Assembly: GCA_039191605.1 (NCBI GenBank) | Contig: JBCCXL010000019.1 | Coordinates: forward strand, 62,001-126,000 | DNA: 64,000 nt | Reading direction: 5' to 3' | Source: JBCCXL01 sp039191605 | Lineage (GTDB): Bacteria; Acidobacteriota; Thermoanaerobaculia; Multivoradales; JAHZIX01 | Shown here: positions 1 through 8,677 of the stretch, piece after piece | Numbering within the stretch: the stretch's first letter is position 1 | Layout of the letters: every line of letters begins with the position of its first letter | Translations under genes and position numbers: made by a program | The notes under the pieces: model-generated | What the model was told of the DNA's origin: nothing | Seen by the model: the letters and a program-made list of their open reading frames with translations, nothing else | Databases searched by the model: none

Positions 1-2366
1 AGCTCCGGCACCGCTTCGCGGGAAGATTCCAGCGGCGTAGCGAGGGCCGCCGCGGCGCGCACCGACAGCTCCGGCAGAGCCTCCGGGGCGAGGGTTTCCT
101 CCACCAGCGCCGCCGGCTCTTCCTCTTTCTGCGCCCCGCTCTCGGCGCGCCACAGCTCCAACCGCCACCGCACCGCACCGACCCCCTCCAGGCGATAGGA
201 GCCCACCACCAGCCAGCGCACCCCCAGGCGCTCCGCCAGGGCCTGGCGCGCCAGCGCATCCGGCAGCTCCGGCGGCGGCGCATCCACCTCTCCACCGAGG
301 GCAACCCCTCGCCGGGCGTCCAGGCTGATGCCGAGATCCCGCAGCCCGCGGTGCACTTCTTCGGAGGAGAGGACGAGGAGATCCACCCGCGGCTCCAGCT
401 CCTGGGGCAGAGCCTCCGCCAGCGCCCACGACAGCCAGCCGTCGGACGCCGCGCCGCCGAGGTTGGCGGGGGGAATCACCGCCAGGCCCACTCGATCCGC
501 CGTCACCCGAGGGACCGAGGAGGGATCCCGGGTCCACCACCAGGCGAAGGCCGCCGCCGAGATCATCAAGATCAGCAGCCAGGTGGCGACGCGCTGAAGG
601 GCCGAGGCCTGCTGGCTTTTTCGCCGCGCCTGCCGCCGGTAGCGGGTGCCGAAGATGCCCCGCCGCCCTCGACCGCGACCCGACGAGCGGGAGCGCCGAC
701 GGGCGGAGGGCCGAGACCGCGGAGCCTGCGATTCGTCGGCGACCCCAGCATCCGCCTTGGGATACGCCGGTGCAGCTTCCGGTGCACCAACCTCTGGCGC
801 TGCCCCTGAGACGTCCTCTGAGACTTCCTCTGAGACGTCCCCTGAGCTTGCGCCTGAACCTACCGGCGATTCTGCATCGTCCAGAGGAACGACTCTCGTC
901 GAATCCAGCTCATTCAGCCCAGCGGGCATCGAGCCGGCAGCGGCCACCGGTGGATCGACAGAGGGCAGTGCGGCAGACGGTGACTCGGTAGATGACGGTT
1001 CGGCAGATGCCGGTGCAGCAGATGCCGGTGCGGCAGATGCCGGTGCAGCAGATGGCGGTTCGGCAGATGCCGGTGCAGCAGATGCCGGTGCGGCAGATGC
1101 CGGTGCCGGGAGCCTGCCGTCCTCCGCCCCGTCGAAGGCCGAAACCGGCACGGTATCCGCGGCGCCAAGGGCTGCAAGCTCCGCAGCGACCTGCGCGGCA
1201 ACCACCGAGGAGGCTCCAGCGGCACCCCGGGCAGGGGCGGGATCAGAAGCAGCGGGCTCGTCCAGCAGCTCGTCCCGCAAACCAAAGGCGGCATACAGCC
1301 CACCTCCCACCCCGGCGCCGCCGCTCTCCCCTTCCTCGCCGGGATCCTGGAGTCCCGCCGACGGAGCCGGCTCCTGAAGTCCCGCCGATGCGGAGAGCCC
1401 GGCCTCGGACGGCTCGGCCCTGGAGTCGGTCAATCCGCCGCCTCCGGCTTCCTCGCCCACCGCGGCATTGGGGCTCGCGGCGGAAGAGTCCCCTGGATGC
1501 AGGGATTCCGCTACCGCCGGGCTCTCGAAGGGAAGATCCAGGGGGAGGGAATCGAGACCGGCAGCGGTATCGGCATCAGCGCCGACACCGGCATCGGCCT
1601 GTCGCCGCGGCGGCAGGGGCTCGATCTGCGCATCGGGTAGAGGAATCGACGCCACCACGGCGGAGGGCGGCGGCGGCGAATCCAGCAGCAGCCACGGCGG
1701 GGCGGCCTCGAGGGCGGGCGCTGAAACGCCTGCGGCCGGGCCGCTGGATGCTGGGCCGCTGGATGCTGGGCTGCTGGATGCTGGACTGCTGGGGCCTGGC
1801 CCTCCAGAGGTCTCAGGGCGAGGGCCTAGAGCACTGGATCCCCTTGGGGAAGCGGCGGGTGACGGCGGGCGGGGCTCAGGCTGGCTTGGATTAGGTTGGG
1901 CTGGATTGGGCTGGCCCGGGCTGGATTGGGCCGACCCGGGATGGGTTGGGCTGACCTGGCTTCGGCTGCTCTGCGTCTTGGCCGTCGCCCCGGCATCGCC
2001 CTTCTCCCCGGAAGCCGTCGGGCTTGGTACAGCCGCTGGAGCCACCGCGGCAGCCGGCGACGCCGAAGGCGAGGGAGCCGCCGGGGCCTGCGGTCGTGCA
2101 GGAGTCGCGGGGGATCGAGGAGAGGACGGCGAGGAGGGCTCCGCAGAGCCTTGCGGAGCGGGCGATGGCGGGCCCGCGGGAGCAGGTTCCGGCTCCCCCA
2201 GGCCCGGCGGACGACGGGCCCAGAAACGATGGCTGCAGGCGCGACAGCGTAATAGCATCCGCGCCGGCAGCGGCTCCTCGAGGGCAACCTGCAGCCGGCG
2301 ACGGCACTTGGGGCACCCCACCTGGACGACCACCCCGCTAGGGGAGGACGCGCCGGTGGAGCTCAA
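1..2366 (-). CDS. Zinc-ribbon / low-complexity / TM / TolB-N-like protein (3' end cut by window edge)
   Basis: The frame is open from a TTG at 2366 to the left edge (788 codons visible, no stop), so the C-terminus is missing. TTG is preferred because GGGAGG lies 7 nt upstream (2374-2379). Residues 18-44 form a CxxC...CxxC ribbon (C18, C21, C41, C44), as in MJ0042-type fingers. About 530 Pro/Ala/Ser-rich residues follow, with 15-bp DNA repeats. One membrane helix lies near residues 590-610. The visible C-terminal part, with its conserved AVIPPANL-like strand and LGVRWLVVGSYR segment, resembles the TolB N-terminal/FlgO-like domain. A cytoplasmic ribbon tethered to an external domain is inferred. 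It follows the amidase on the same strand with a 29-nt gap. Substrate and role are unknown. Confidence 0.72.
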   Translation of the reverse strand, partial: MSSTGASSPSGVVVQVGCPKCRRRLQVALEEPLPARMLLRCRACSHRFWARRPPGLGEPEPAPAGPPSPAPQGSAEPSSPSSPRSPATPARPQAPAAPSPSASPAAAVAPAAVPSPTASGEKGDAGATAKTQSSRSQVSPTHPGSAQSSPGQPNPAQPNPSQPEPRPPSPAASPRGSSALGPRPETSGGPGPSSPASSSPASSGPASSGPAAGVSAPALEAAPPWLLLDSPPPPSAVVASIPLPDAQIEPLPPRRQADAGVGADADTAAGLDSLPLDLPFESPAVAESLHPGDSSAASPNAAVGEEAGGGGLTDSRAEPSEAGLSASAGLQEPAPSAGLQDPGEEGESGGAGVGGGLYAAFGLRDELLDEPAASDPAPARGAAGASSVVAAQVAAELAALGAADTVPVSAFDGAEDGRLPAPASAAPASAAPASAEPPSAAPASAAPASAAPASAEPSSTESPSAALPSVDPPVAAAGSMPAGLNELDSTRVVPLDDAESPVGSGASSGDVSEEVSEDVSGAAPEVGAPEAAPAYPKADAGVADESQAPRSRPSARRRSRSSGRGRGRRGIFGTRYRRQARRKSQQASALQRVATWLLILMISAAAFAWWWTRDPSSVPRVTADRVGLAVIPPANLGGAASDGWLSWALAEALPQELEPRVDLLVLSSEEVHRGLRDLGISLDARRGVALGGEVDAPPPELPDALARQALAERLGVRWLVVGSYRLEGVGAVRWRLELWRAESGAQKEEEPAALVEETLAPEALPELSVRAAAALATPLESSREAVPE
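985..1110. repeat. In-frame 15-bp tandem repeats
   Basis: About eight copies of a 15-bp unit (agatgccggtgcagc and variants) lie inside the zinc-ribbon gene. On the minus strand they encode runs of PASAA/PASAE. The period is a multiple of three, so copy-number change would keep the frame. Related 15-16 bp units recur at 1740-1795 and looser GGGCTGGATT-type repeats at 1895-1965. Confidence 0.8.
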
Positions 2367-2394
2367 GGAGCGGCCTCCCAGGCCGCGGATCCGC

Positions 2395-4302
2395 TCAGCC
2401 TACAACCCCCTCCGGATAGGGAACCGTCGCCTCCCCGGTCAGGGAGGGTCGGCGGCGATGGAAATCCGTCGCCCGCTGGAAGGCTCTGGCCACCCGCAGC
2501 GCCCCAGCCTCCCCGAAGAGAGGCGCCAGGACTGTAATGCTGGCGGGAGTACCATCCTGCTCCCGGAAGCCGTGGGGAAAGACCACCGCCGGATGCCCGG
2601 TGAGGTTGGTGAGCAGCACCTGGTTGGCGCCGAAGGTCGGCGCGATGATGGCGTCGAAGCCCTCGAAGCTGCGCTGCAGCGCCCCCATCACCACGGTGCG
2701 AGCGCGGTTGGCCTGCACGTACTCCACCGCCGGAATGAAGCGCGCCTGGCGGAAGGCGTTGGGCCAGGCGTTGACCACCTGGCGCACCAGCTGGTCATCC
2801 CGGCCGTCCCGGGTGAGATCGTCGAAGGCCGCCGCCGCCTCGGCGGAGAGGATGGTGGACAGAGCCCCCCAGGGCAGATCCGGCAGGCTCACCGGCTCCA
2901 GGGTCGCGCCGAGCTCCCGCCAGGCGGCGAGGGCGCGGCGATCGAATTCTCGCCATTCCCGCAGCATCGCCGCCTCGCCCTCGTCCTCCACTCCCTCCGC
3001 CGGATCCGAGTCGAAGAGGGTTTGGAGATAGCCGATGCGCAGCCCCTCGAGGTCCTCGCCGGCGCTCGCCGGCGGCGCCGGCCCGTGGAAGGAGCGATCC
3101 ACCACCGTGGGGTCCGTCTCGCCGCGCCCCCGGCCGCAGATGGCGGAAAACACCAGACCGCAGTCGTCGGCGCTGCGGGCGATGGGGCCGAGCTTGTCCA
3201 TGCTCCAGGAGAGGGTCATGGCGCCATCGCGACTGATGCGCCCGAAGGTCGGCCGCAGGCCGGTGGTGCCGCAGCGGGTAGAGGGGGAGACGATCGAGCC
3301 CCAGGTCTCGCTGCCGATGGCGAAGGACACCAGGCCGGCGGCCACCGCCGAGGCGGAGCCGGCGGAGGATCCGCTGGAGCCCTCCTCGGTATTCCAGGGA
3401 TTGCGGGTCATGGCGCGATGCCACACGTCTCCCCAGGCCAAGGCACCGAGGGAAAGCTTAGCGCCGAGCACCGCGCCGGCGGCGTCGAGGCGACGCACCA
3501 CCGCCGCATCGTGATCGATGACCTGATCTTGGTAGGGGGTAGCCCCCCAGGTGGTGGGATAGCCGGAGACCGAGAGCAGATCCTTGGCACCCCAGGGAAG
3601 GCCGTGGAGGGGGCCCCGCACGGTGCCGGAGAGAATCTCCGCATCGGCTCGCTTGGCGAGGCGCTGAGCCCGGTCGTCGGTGCGGTGAATCACGCAGTGC
3701 AGCTCCGGGTCGTAGCGCTCCATGCGTCGGCGGTAGACCTCCAGCAAATCCTGAGCGCTGCGCTGGCCGGAGCGCAGCAGGAAGGCCTGGGCCCGCAGCG
3801 GGGCGAAGGCCAGATCCTCGTCACCGCGCCACGGCACGCCCTCCAGGGCCCCGCGAGGCTCGCCGAGGGGCGCGCTCACCTCGTCGTCGGCTTCGCCCCC
3901 GCGGCCGGAGGCAGCCTCAGGATCGAAGCGCAGCGCCGGAATCACCGAATTCGGCATCGCCAGGGCGCGCACCGCCTCATATTGCTCCGCCAGCTCCGAG
4001 ACTCCGGCGAGCAGCATCTCGCGCTCTTCCGCGGTGAGCTCGAGGCCCGCCAGCCGCTCCGCCGCGGCGACGTCCGCCACCGACAGAGCCTGTCCCGCGG
4101 CGCCCTCCTGGGCGCGCGCCAAGAGCGCCGGCCCAGCGGCCCCCAGGGCACCGAGAATCCCCAGCACCCGGCGACGGCTGATTCCCCCGGACGCCCCCTC
4201 GGTCCCCGACGTCGGGAAGTCGAGCGTCGAGGAGTTGGACATCGGGTCGTCGGCATCGCCGCGAGCAGGGGAGCCATCGGTTCGGGGAGTACGGGATGTC
4301 AT
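2395..4302 (-). CDS. Amidase signature family protein, Tat-exported
   Basis: This 635-residue protein of the amidase signature (GatA-like) family hydrolyses or transfers amide nitrogen; the substrate cannot be told from sequence. The start at 4302 has AGGA 7 nt upstream; an upstream in-frame start at 4410 would add 36 non-homologous residues. SRRRVLG at 42-48 followed by a hydrophobic stretch is a Tat signal. The Lys-cisSer-Ser triad is visible: K240 in GLPWGAKD, S316 in the GSSAGSASA loop, and S336 in GSETWGSI. The usual GTDTGGSI motif is altered to GSETWGSI, yet the nucleophile is kept. Because it is exported and no gatB or gatC is nearby, it is not the tRNA amidotransferase subunit. Confidence 0.88.
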   Translation of the reverse strand: MTSRTPRTDGSPARGDADDPMSNSSTLDFPTSGTEGASGGISRRRVLGILGALGAAGPALLARAQEGAAGQALSVADVAAAERLAGLELTAEEREMLLAGVSELAEQYEAVRALAMPNSVIPALRFDPEAASGRGGEADDEVSAPLGEPRGALEGVPWRGDEDLAFAPLRAQAFLLRSGQRSAQDLLEVYRRRMERYDPELHCVIHRTDDRAQRLAKRADAEILSGTVRGPLHGLPWGAKDLLSVSGYPTTWGATPYQDQVIDHDAAVVRRLDAAGAVLGAKLSLGALAWGDVWHRAMTRNPWNTEEGSSGSSAGSASAVAAGLVSFAIGSETWGSIVSPSTRCGTTGLRPTFGRISRDGAMTLSWSMDKLGPIARSADDCGLVFSAICGRGRGETDPTVVDRSFHGPAPPASAGEDLEGLRIGYLQTLFDSDPAEGVEDEGEAAMLREWREFDRRALAAWRELGATLEPVSLPDLPWGALSTILSAEAAAAFDDLTRDGRDDQLVRQVVNAWPNAFRQARFIPAVEYVQANRARTVVMGALQRSFEGFDAIIAPTFGANQVLLTNLTGHPAVVFPHGFREQDGTPASITVLAPLFGEAGALRVARAFQRATDFHRRRPSLTGEATVPYPEGVVG

Positions 4303-4664
4303 GGAGATCTCCTGAGTTGAGCAGCTGGAAGGCCTTGTTCGCCGACGAGGGGCGGCGCCACGAGAATCACTACGGCGGGCAGCACCGCAACGGGTTGGCC
4401 CGCGGGGCATCCGCGGGGCATCCGCCAGGCGAGTTCCTCGGTCCGGAGCCCGATTCTACGCTCCCCACAGAGCCCGCAGAAAACCGTCTGCGGAAAACAG
4501 AATGCAATCCGAATGCAATCCCGAATGCAAACTTAGTGAAATCCAGTGAAACATCTTCTCGGGTCGCGGCGTGTAGTCATACGAAGGAGATGAGATTCAC
4601 CACCCTTCACAAGTTTTCTGCTCGCCACCCTACGACCCATCTCCCACCGGAGGACCCGATCGTC
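4303..4664. other. Intergenic region with divergent starts
   Basis: This 362-nt gap separates the minus-strand amidase from the plus-strand secreted protein and must hold both promoters. The middle (about 4495-4620) is less GC-rich than its surroundings. I saw no RNA gene, hairpin with a U-tract or recognisable operator. Confidence 0.5.
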
Positions 4665-5267
4665 ATGAATACTCCCATCACCCGTCGCTTCCAGCGCGCC
4701 TTCACCGCCGCCCTGACCCTCGCCCTGGCCGCCGGCCTGCTGATCGCCGGCGCCACCAGCGCCCAGGCCTCTGACCTCTGGCTCCACGTCACCGTCAACG
4801 AGGGCACCGAGGACGCCAACGTCACCATCAACCTCCCCCTCTCCTTCGTCGAGCAGGCCCTGCAGATGCTGCCGGAAGAGGAGATGCGCTCCGGCCGCAT
4901 CGTCATCGACGACACCGAATTCTCCGCCACCAAGCTGCGCGAGATGTGGCAGGCGGTGCAGGATGCTCCCGACGACGTCAACTTCATCACCGTCGAAGAG
5001 AAGGACCAGGTGCTCTCCATCTCCAAGAGCCGCGACTACCTGCTGGTCAAGGGTGAGGCCCGCTCCGAGAACGGCGCTCAGATCGACGTGCGCATCCCCA
5101 CCGCGGTGGTCGACGCCCTGCTGAGCTCCGAGAACGACAACGAGCTGAACATCGCCGCCGCCCTTCAGGCCCTCGCCGCCCACGGTGAGGGAGAGCTCGC
5201 CACCATCACCGACGACAACGCCAAGGTTCGGGTGTGGATCGATCCCTTCCCGCAGGTCGTCCTCTAA
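4665..5267 (+). CDS. Secreted protein of unknown function, tandem paralogue 1
   Basis: The product is 200 residues with a clear Sec signal peptide (cleavage after ATSAQA, about residue 37). GGAGG lies about 11 nt before the ATG. The mature part is acidic. A predicted strand (VTINLPLSFVEQALQML) is followed by helices and a block ITVEEKDQVLSISK with a downstream VRIPTAVVDALL. The next gene repeats this order (FTLHLPASLLETGL, ITPEERIRVRKDG, VHVAAPLDLLRKAV), so the two look like diverged duplicates. I do not recognise a named family. Export is supported by the signal peptide; function is unknown. Confidence 0.82.
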   Translation: MNTPITRRFQRAFTAALTLALAAGLLIAGATSAQASDLWLHVTVNEGTEDANVTINLPLSFVEQALQMLPEEEMRSGRIVIDDTEFSATKLREMWQAVQDAPDDVNFITVEEKDQVLSISKSRDYLLVKGEARSENGAQIDVRIPTAVVDALLSSENDNELNIAAALQALAAHGEGELATITDDNAKVRVWIDPFPQVVL

Positions 5268-5407
5268 GCCCTCTCCATCCCACCGCTGAGGACCCCAGCC
5301 GCTGAGGCCGGCCCCCCGGTGACCGGCCCTACCTCCGGTCACTCCGGGCTTCTCGGCGGTGAGGAATGACTCGACTCACCCCAATCTCTCCCGAAAGGCA
5401 TCCACCG

Positions 5408-5878
5408 ATGCGTACCCTGCTCCGAATCGCCGCGCTCAGCGTCGCCGTCGGCCTCGTCATGCTGCTCACCGCCGGCGTCGCCCTCGCCACCACCTACATC
5501 GTGTCCGGAACGGTGAGCGTCAGCGTCCAGGAGAAGCAGATGGACGGCGTGAATTTCACCCTCCATCTCCCGGCGAGCCTGCTGGAGACCGGGCTCGACC
5601 TGGCCCACTGGCAGGTTCAGCATCAGGACATCGAGGAGCTGGAAGAGATCCGCGAACAGCTACGGCCCTATCAAGATGACCTCGATTCGCTTCTGGACCA
5701 GCTGGAGAGCGCCGAAAAGCGCTACGACATGGTGCAGGTCATCACCCCTGAGGAGCGAATCCGGGTCCGTAAGGATGGGCGCCAGCTGGTAGTAGACGTC
5801 GATTCTGCCGAGGCGACGGTGCACGTCGCAGCCCCCCTGGACCTGCTGCGTAAGGCGGTGCATACCTTCACCGTTTGA
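5408..5878 (+). CDS. Secreted protein of unknown function, tandem paralogue 2
   Basis: The protein has 156 residues from the ATG at 5408 (AAAGG upstream); an ATG at 5366 would add 14 residues ahead of the signal peptide. The signal peptide is RTLLRIAALSVAVGLVMLL followed by AGVALA. It shares strand and helix order with the upstream gene but has a charged helical insertion, probably coiled (EELEEIREQLRPYQDDLDSL). A 140-nt gap and a shared downstream terminator suggest co-transcription with 4665-5267. Function unknown. Confidence 0.8.
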   Translation: MRTLLRIAALSVAVGLVMLLTAGVALATTYIVSGTVSVSVQEKQMDGVNFTLHLPASLLETGLDLAHWQVQHQDIEELEEIREQLRPYQDDLDSLLDQLESAEKRYDMVQVITPEERIRVRKDGRQLVVDVDSAEATVHVAAPLDLLRKAVHTFTV

Positions 5879-5949
5879 GCCTCGCTTCTCGGCCATCGCT
5901 TCGTGGCCGCCGCTTCTTGTCCATCGCTTCCCTTCTACTCCTTCCTACT

Positions 5950-5985
5950 GCGCCCCCTCTGAGCCGGGGGGCGCTTCTTTTTTTT
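5950..5985 (+). terminator. Intrinsic terminator after the paralogue pair
   Basis: GCGCCCCC (5950-5957) pairs with GGGGGCGC (5967-5974), followed by an almost pure T run (5975-5985). This is a canonical rho-independent terminator 72 nt after the stop at 5878. Confidence 0.9.
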
Positions 5986-6329
5986 GCCCGCGGTCCCTTT
6001 AAACCCAAGGCCTGATTGCCCCAAGGCTCGTCCGTGTCGCTCCCCGGAACCTCGACCCTGCCCAGCACACCACCGCCAAGGGGCTTCAGGGCTTTCTTTT
6101 TCCATTTCGGCAAAGCGTTTCTATACAGCAGCTTAGCTCCTGTATCAGCGTTGGAGACCGGCTCTGCGCCTTGCATCTAAGGGATCTATCTCCCAAAATC
6201 CCAAGCGAATCCCCCCCCCTTCGCGGATCGATCCTCTTCGATTCCGCTATTTCCTCGAGCCGAGGCTAGAACCCCCTCACCTCCTCCTCGTTCTTTGCGA
6301 GGCAGGTTCGCCTGGGAGGCCGTGTTCTC
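5986..6329. other. Intergenic region, no gene seen
   Basis: This 344-nt stretch lies between the terminator and the metalloprotease start. It holds no convincing ORF or structured RNA. A promoter for the downstream gene is expected here; a GGGAGG (6318-6323) lies about 6 nt before the ATG at 6330. Confidence 0.45.
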
Positions 6330-8528
6330 ATGTCCCGGACGATCCAGGGTCCCGTCCGCCCCACCGATCCCCCATGGCTCGCCGTGCGTTCGCGCCACGG
6401 CAGAGAGGCTATGGTTTCGCGCTGGCCCCCGTGCTTTCGCTGGCCCCCGTGGTTTCGCTGGCCCCTGTGGTGCACCGGATGCCTTCTGCTGGCCTTGACT
6501 CAGATCTCCCCCGCGGCGGCAGGCAGCGAGCCCGAGACAAGCCAATTCCATAGCCACGACCACGGCCACGATCACGAGACCAGCCGTCTCCCCGGTACCC
6601 CAGCGGCGGAGCGGCAGCGAAACCCCCGAGGGGAAGATCGGTTGATCCAGGAGGGCGAAGTCTTCCGCATCGGGAACCAGCGTTTCGCCGACCTGATGGA
6701 GGCCCAGCTCTCGGAGCCCTTTCGAAGACACGGGCTGCGCTGCGGCACGGCGCCGCAGGAGAGCTGGCGACCGGAAGTTCCGGGTAAGAACGTAGATGCC
6801 TGCTCGCTACGCTCGACGAAGATCCTCGAAGAGCATTCGCCGCAGGCCGGAGACCTGATCTCGATTCCCGTCGTGGTCCACGTGGTGCACCGAGAGGACG
6901 GCACCGGGCGCATTTCCGAAGAGCTGATCCAAAGCCAGATCCAGATCTTACGAGAAGACTTCCGCGCGCTCCCGGGAAGCCCCGGTGCGGGGGGCATCGA
7001 CAGCCGAATCGATTTCCAGCTCGCCACCGTGGATCCCGGCGGATATCCCACCGACGGCATCCTCTACACCGCCCACGACGGCTGGCACGAAGACTACGGG
7101 CCGGGGAGCCGGAACCCGATGAAGGCGGCCTTAGCCTGGGACCCCGATCGCTACCTCAACCTCTACATCAATGATGCCGGCGGCACGCTGGGGTACGCCT
7201 CCTCACCACACCACTCCGCCGGCAGCCTGCAGGACGGGGTCGTCCTGCACTACACCACCGTCGGCCGCGACAACCCCGCCGGCGGACTCTACGACCAGGG
7301 GCGCACCGCTACCCACGAGGTCGGCCACTATCTCGGCCTCTTCCACACCTTCCAGCAGGGCTGCGGCGATCCGACGGCCCCCTACCGCAGCGGAGACCTG
7401 ATTGCCGATACCGCCCCTCAGAGCGAGCCCAACTGGCATTGCGCAGCTCCCCAGGCCAGCTGCGGCAGCCCCGACGCCGACGACAACTACATGAATTACA
7501 CCGAGGACCGCTGCATGGGGGCGTTCACCGCGGAGCAGATCCATCGCATGCGCTGCACCCTGGCGGGGTATCGCCCCCACCTCGGCGCCGAAGCCAGCGC
7601 CGGCGCCCGGCCTCTGCTGCCGGGGCAGCCGCTCTCCGACCTCGCCGCCGACCGCGGAGAAGAGCTGCGCTTCGTCGCCCACCTGCCGCCGGGATCTTCG
7701 AATCTGGAGGTACGAATCGAAGGCGGCGACGGCGATGCCGATCTCTACCTGCGCCACGGCGCACCGGCGGACGCCGAGAACTGGGACTGTCGCCCGTATC
7801 GCAACGGCTCCGAAGAGAGCTGCATTGAGGAGCAGCCCGCCGCCGGCCCGCACTTCGTCACCCTGCGCGCCTATCGCGCCTTCTCTGGCCTCTCCCTGGT
7901 GGCCCAGTGGGAAACCCAGGAGCTGCTCCCCAGCCGCCCTCCGCAGGCCCAGCTCGACTACCGGGAGACCCTGCTGGCGGTGGTCTTCGAGGACCTGTCG
8001 AAAGACCCCGATGGCCGCATCGTGGAGCGACGGTGGAGCTTCGGAGACGGCACCTCTCAGCGTTTTGTCGGCCGTAGCGGGCTCCGGGTGGTTCACGTCT
8101 ATCCCGCCGCCGGCACCTATTCCCTTCGGCTCGAGGTCCTCGACGACGCCGGAAATAGCGCGGTGACCGAGCGTCAGCTGGAGCTGCGGGGCGAGCGCTG
8201 GGATCGACCCCACCAGGCGCTCGGCGGCCTGCTGGACGAGCCCGGGGCGTGGAGAGCGGAGCCCGACGGGGGCTACTACGGTGCCCAGCAGGGCGAGCAT
8301 CGGGCGCGGCTCACGGTTCCCGCCGGAGCTCTATTCAGCCTCGAGCTCTTCCGCTGGGAAAACCATTGGGAGCTGGCGGAGCAGATCGACGTGCAGGGCG
8401 GAGCGGAGCCTGATTTCGGCGAGCTCAGCCACCTCGCCGAAGAGGGGTATTTCTATCTTCGGGTGGTCGCCCAAGAGGGTGACGGTCCCTACCTGCTGGA
8501 GCTCTCCACGCCGCCGGCGCCCCCTTAG
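6330..8528 (+). CDS. Secreted M43-type (pappalysin/cytophagalysin-like) zinc metalloprotease with PPC and PKD domains
   Basis: This 732-residue protein is an extracellular metallopeptidase. The zinc site HEVGHYLGLFH (7314-7346) matches HExxHxxGxxH, and the downstream NYMNYTEDRCM (from about 7486) provides the Met-turn, both hallmarks of metzincin family M43. After the catalytic domain come a PPC-like beta domain (about 7660-7910) and a PKD-like domain (about 7940-8190, with WSFGDGTS), then a second PPC-like tail. The signal peptide is hydrophobic residues 46-64. A later ATG at 6411 would shorten the long basic leader, so the start is uncertain. The leader contains an 18-bp triplication giving repeated FRWPP. 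It probably degrades external protein. Confidence 0.88.
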   Translation: MSRTIQGPVRPTDPPWLAVRSRHGREAMVSRWPPCFRWPPWFRWPLWCTGCLLLALTQISPAAAGSEPETSQFHSHDHGHDHETSRLPGTPAAERQRNPRGEDRLIQEGEVFRIGNQRFADLMEAQLSEPFRRHGLRCGTAPQESWRPEVPGKNVDACSLRSTKILEEHSPQAGDLISIPVVVHVVHREDGTGRISEELIQSQIQILREDFRALPGSPGAGGIDSRIDFQLATVDPGGYPTDGILYTAHDGWHEDYGPGSRNPMKAALAWDPDRYLNLYINDAGGTLGYASSPHHSAGSLQDGVVLHYTTVGRDNPAGGLYDQGRTATHEVGHYLGLFHTFQQGCGDPTAPYRSGDLIADTAPQSEPNWHCAAPQASCGSPDADDNYMNYTEDRCMGAFTAEQIHRMRCTLAGYRPHLGAEASAGARPLLPGQPLSDLAADRGEELRFVAHLPPGSSNLEVRIEGGDGDADLYLRHGAPADAENWDCRPYRNGSEESCIEEQPAAGPHFVTLRAYRAFSGLSLVAQWETQELLPSRPPQAQLDYRETLLAVVFEDLSKDPDGRIVERRWSFGDGTSQRFVGRSGLRVVHVYPAAGTYSLRLEVLDDAGNSAVTERQLELRGERWDRPHQALGGLLDEPGAWRAEPDGGYYGAQQGEHRARLTVPAGALFSLELFRWENHWELAEQIDVQGGAEPDFGELSHLAEEGYFYLRVVAQEGDGPYLLELSTPPAPP
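6415..6472 (+). repeat. In-frame 18-bp triplicate in signal-peptide region
   Basis: Three near-identical copies of tttcgctggcccccgtgg encode FRWPPC, FRWPPW and FRWPLW just before the hydrophobic core of the metalloprotease signal peptide. The period is a multiple of three. Confidence 0.8.
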
Positions 8529-8677
8529 AGGGCCCTAGCACTCTAGGGTAGCCACCCTTCAGCAGGTTGCGGGCGCACCCTCAAGAAGGGTCCAGCAGCA
8601 GCGGAACCACCGAGAATGGGAGGCAGAATTCCCACTGCTGGAATCCTTCAGCCCTCTCCTTGGTTCTGTTGGGAGTA

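Noticed and set aside
1468..4320. 950-codon plus-strand ORF over the zinc-ribbon and amidase genes
   Set aside because: It is the antisense frame of two minus-strand genes with intact motifs; its sequence is arginine/glycine-rich with no family match.
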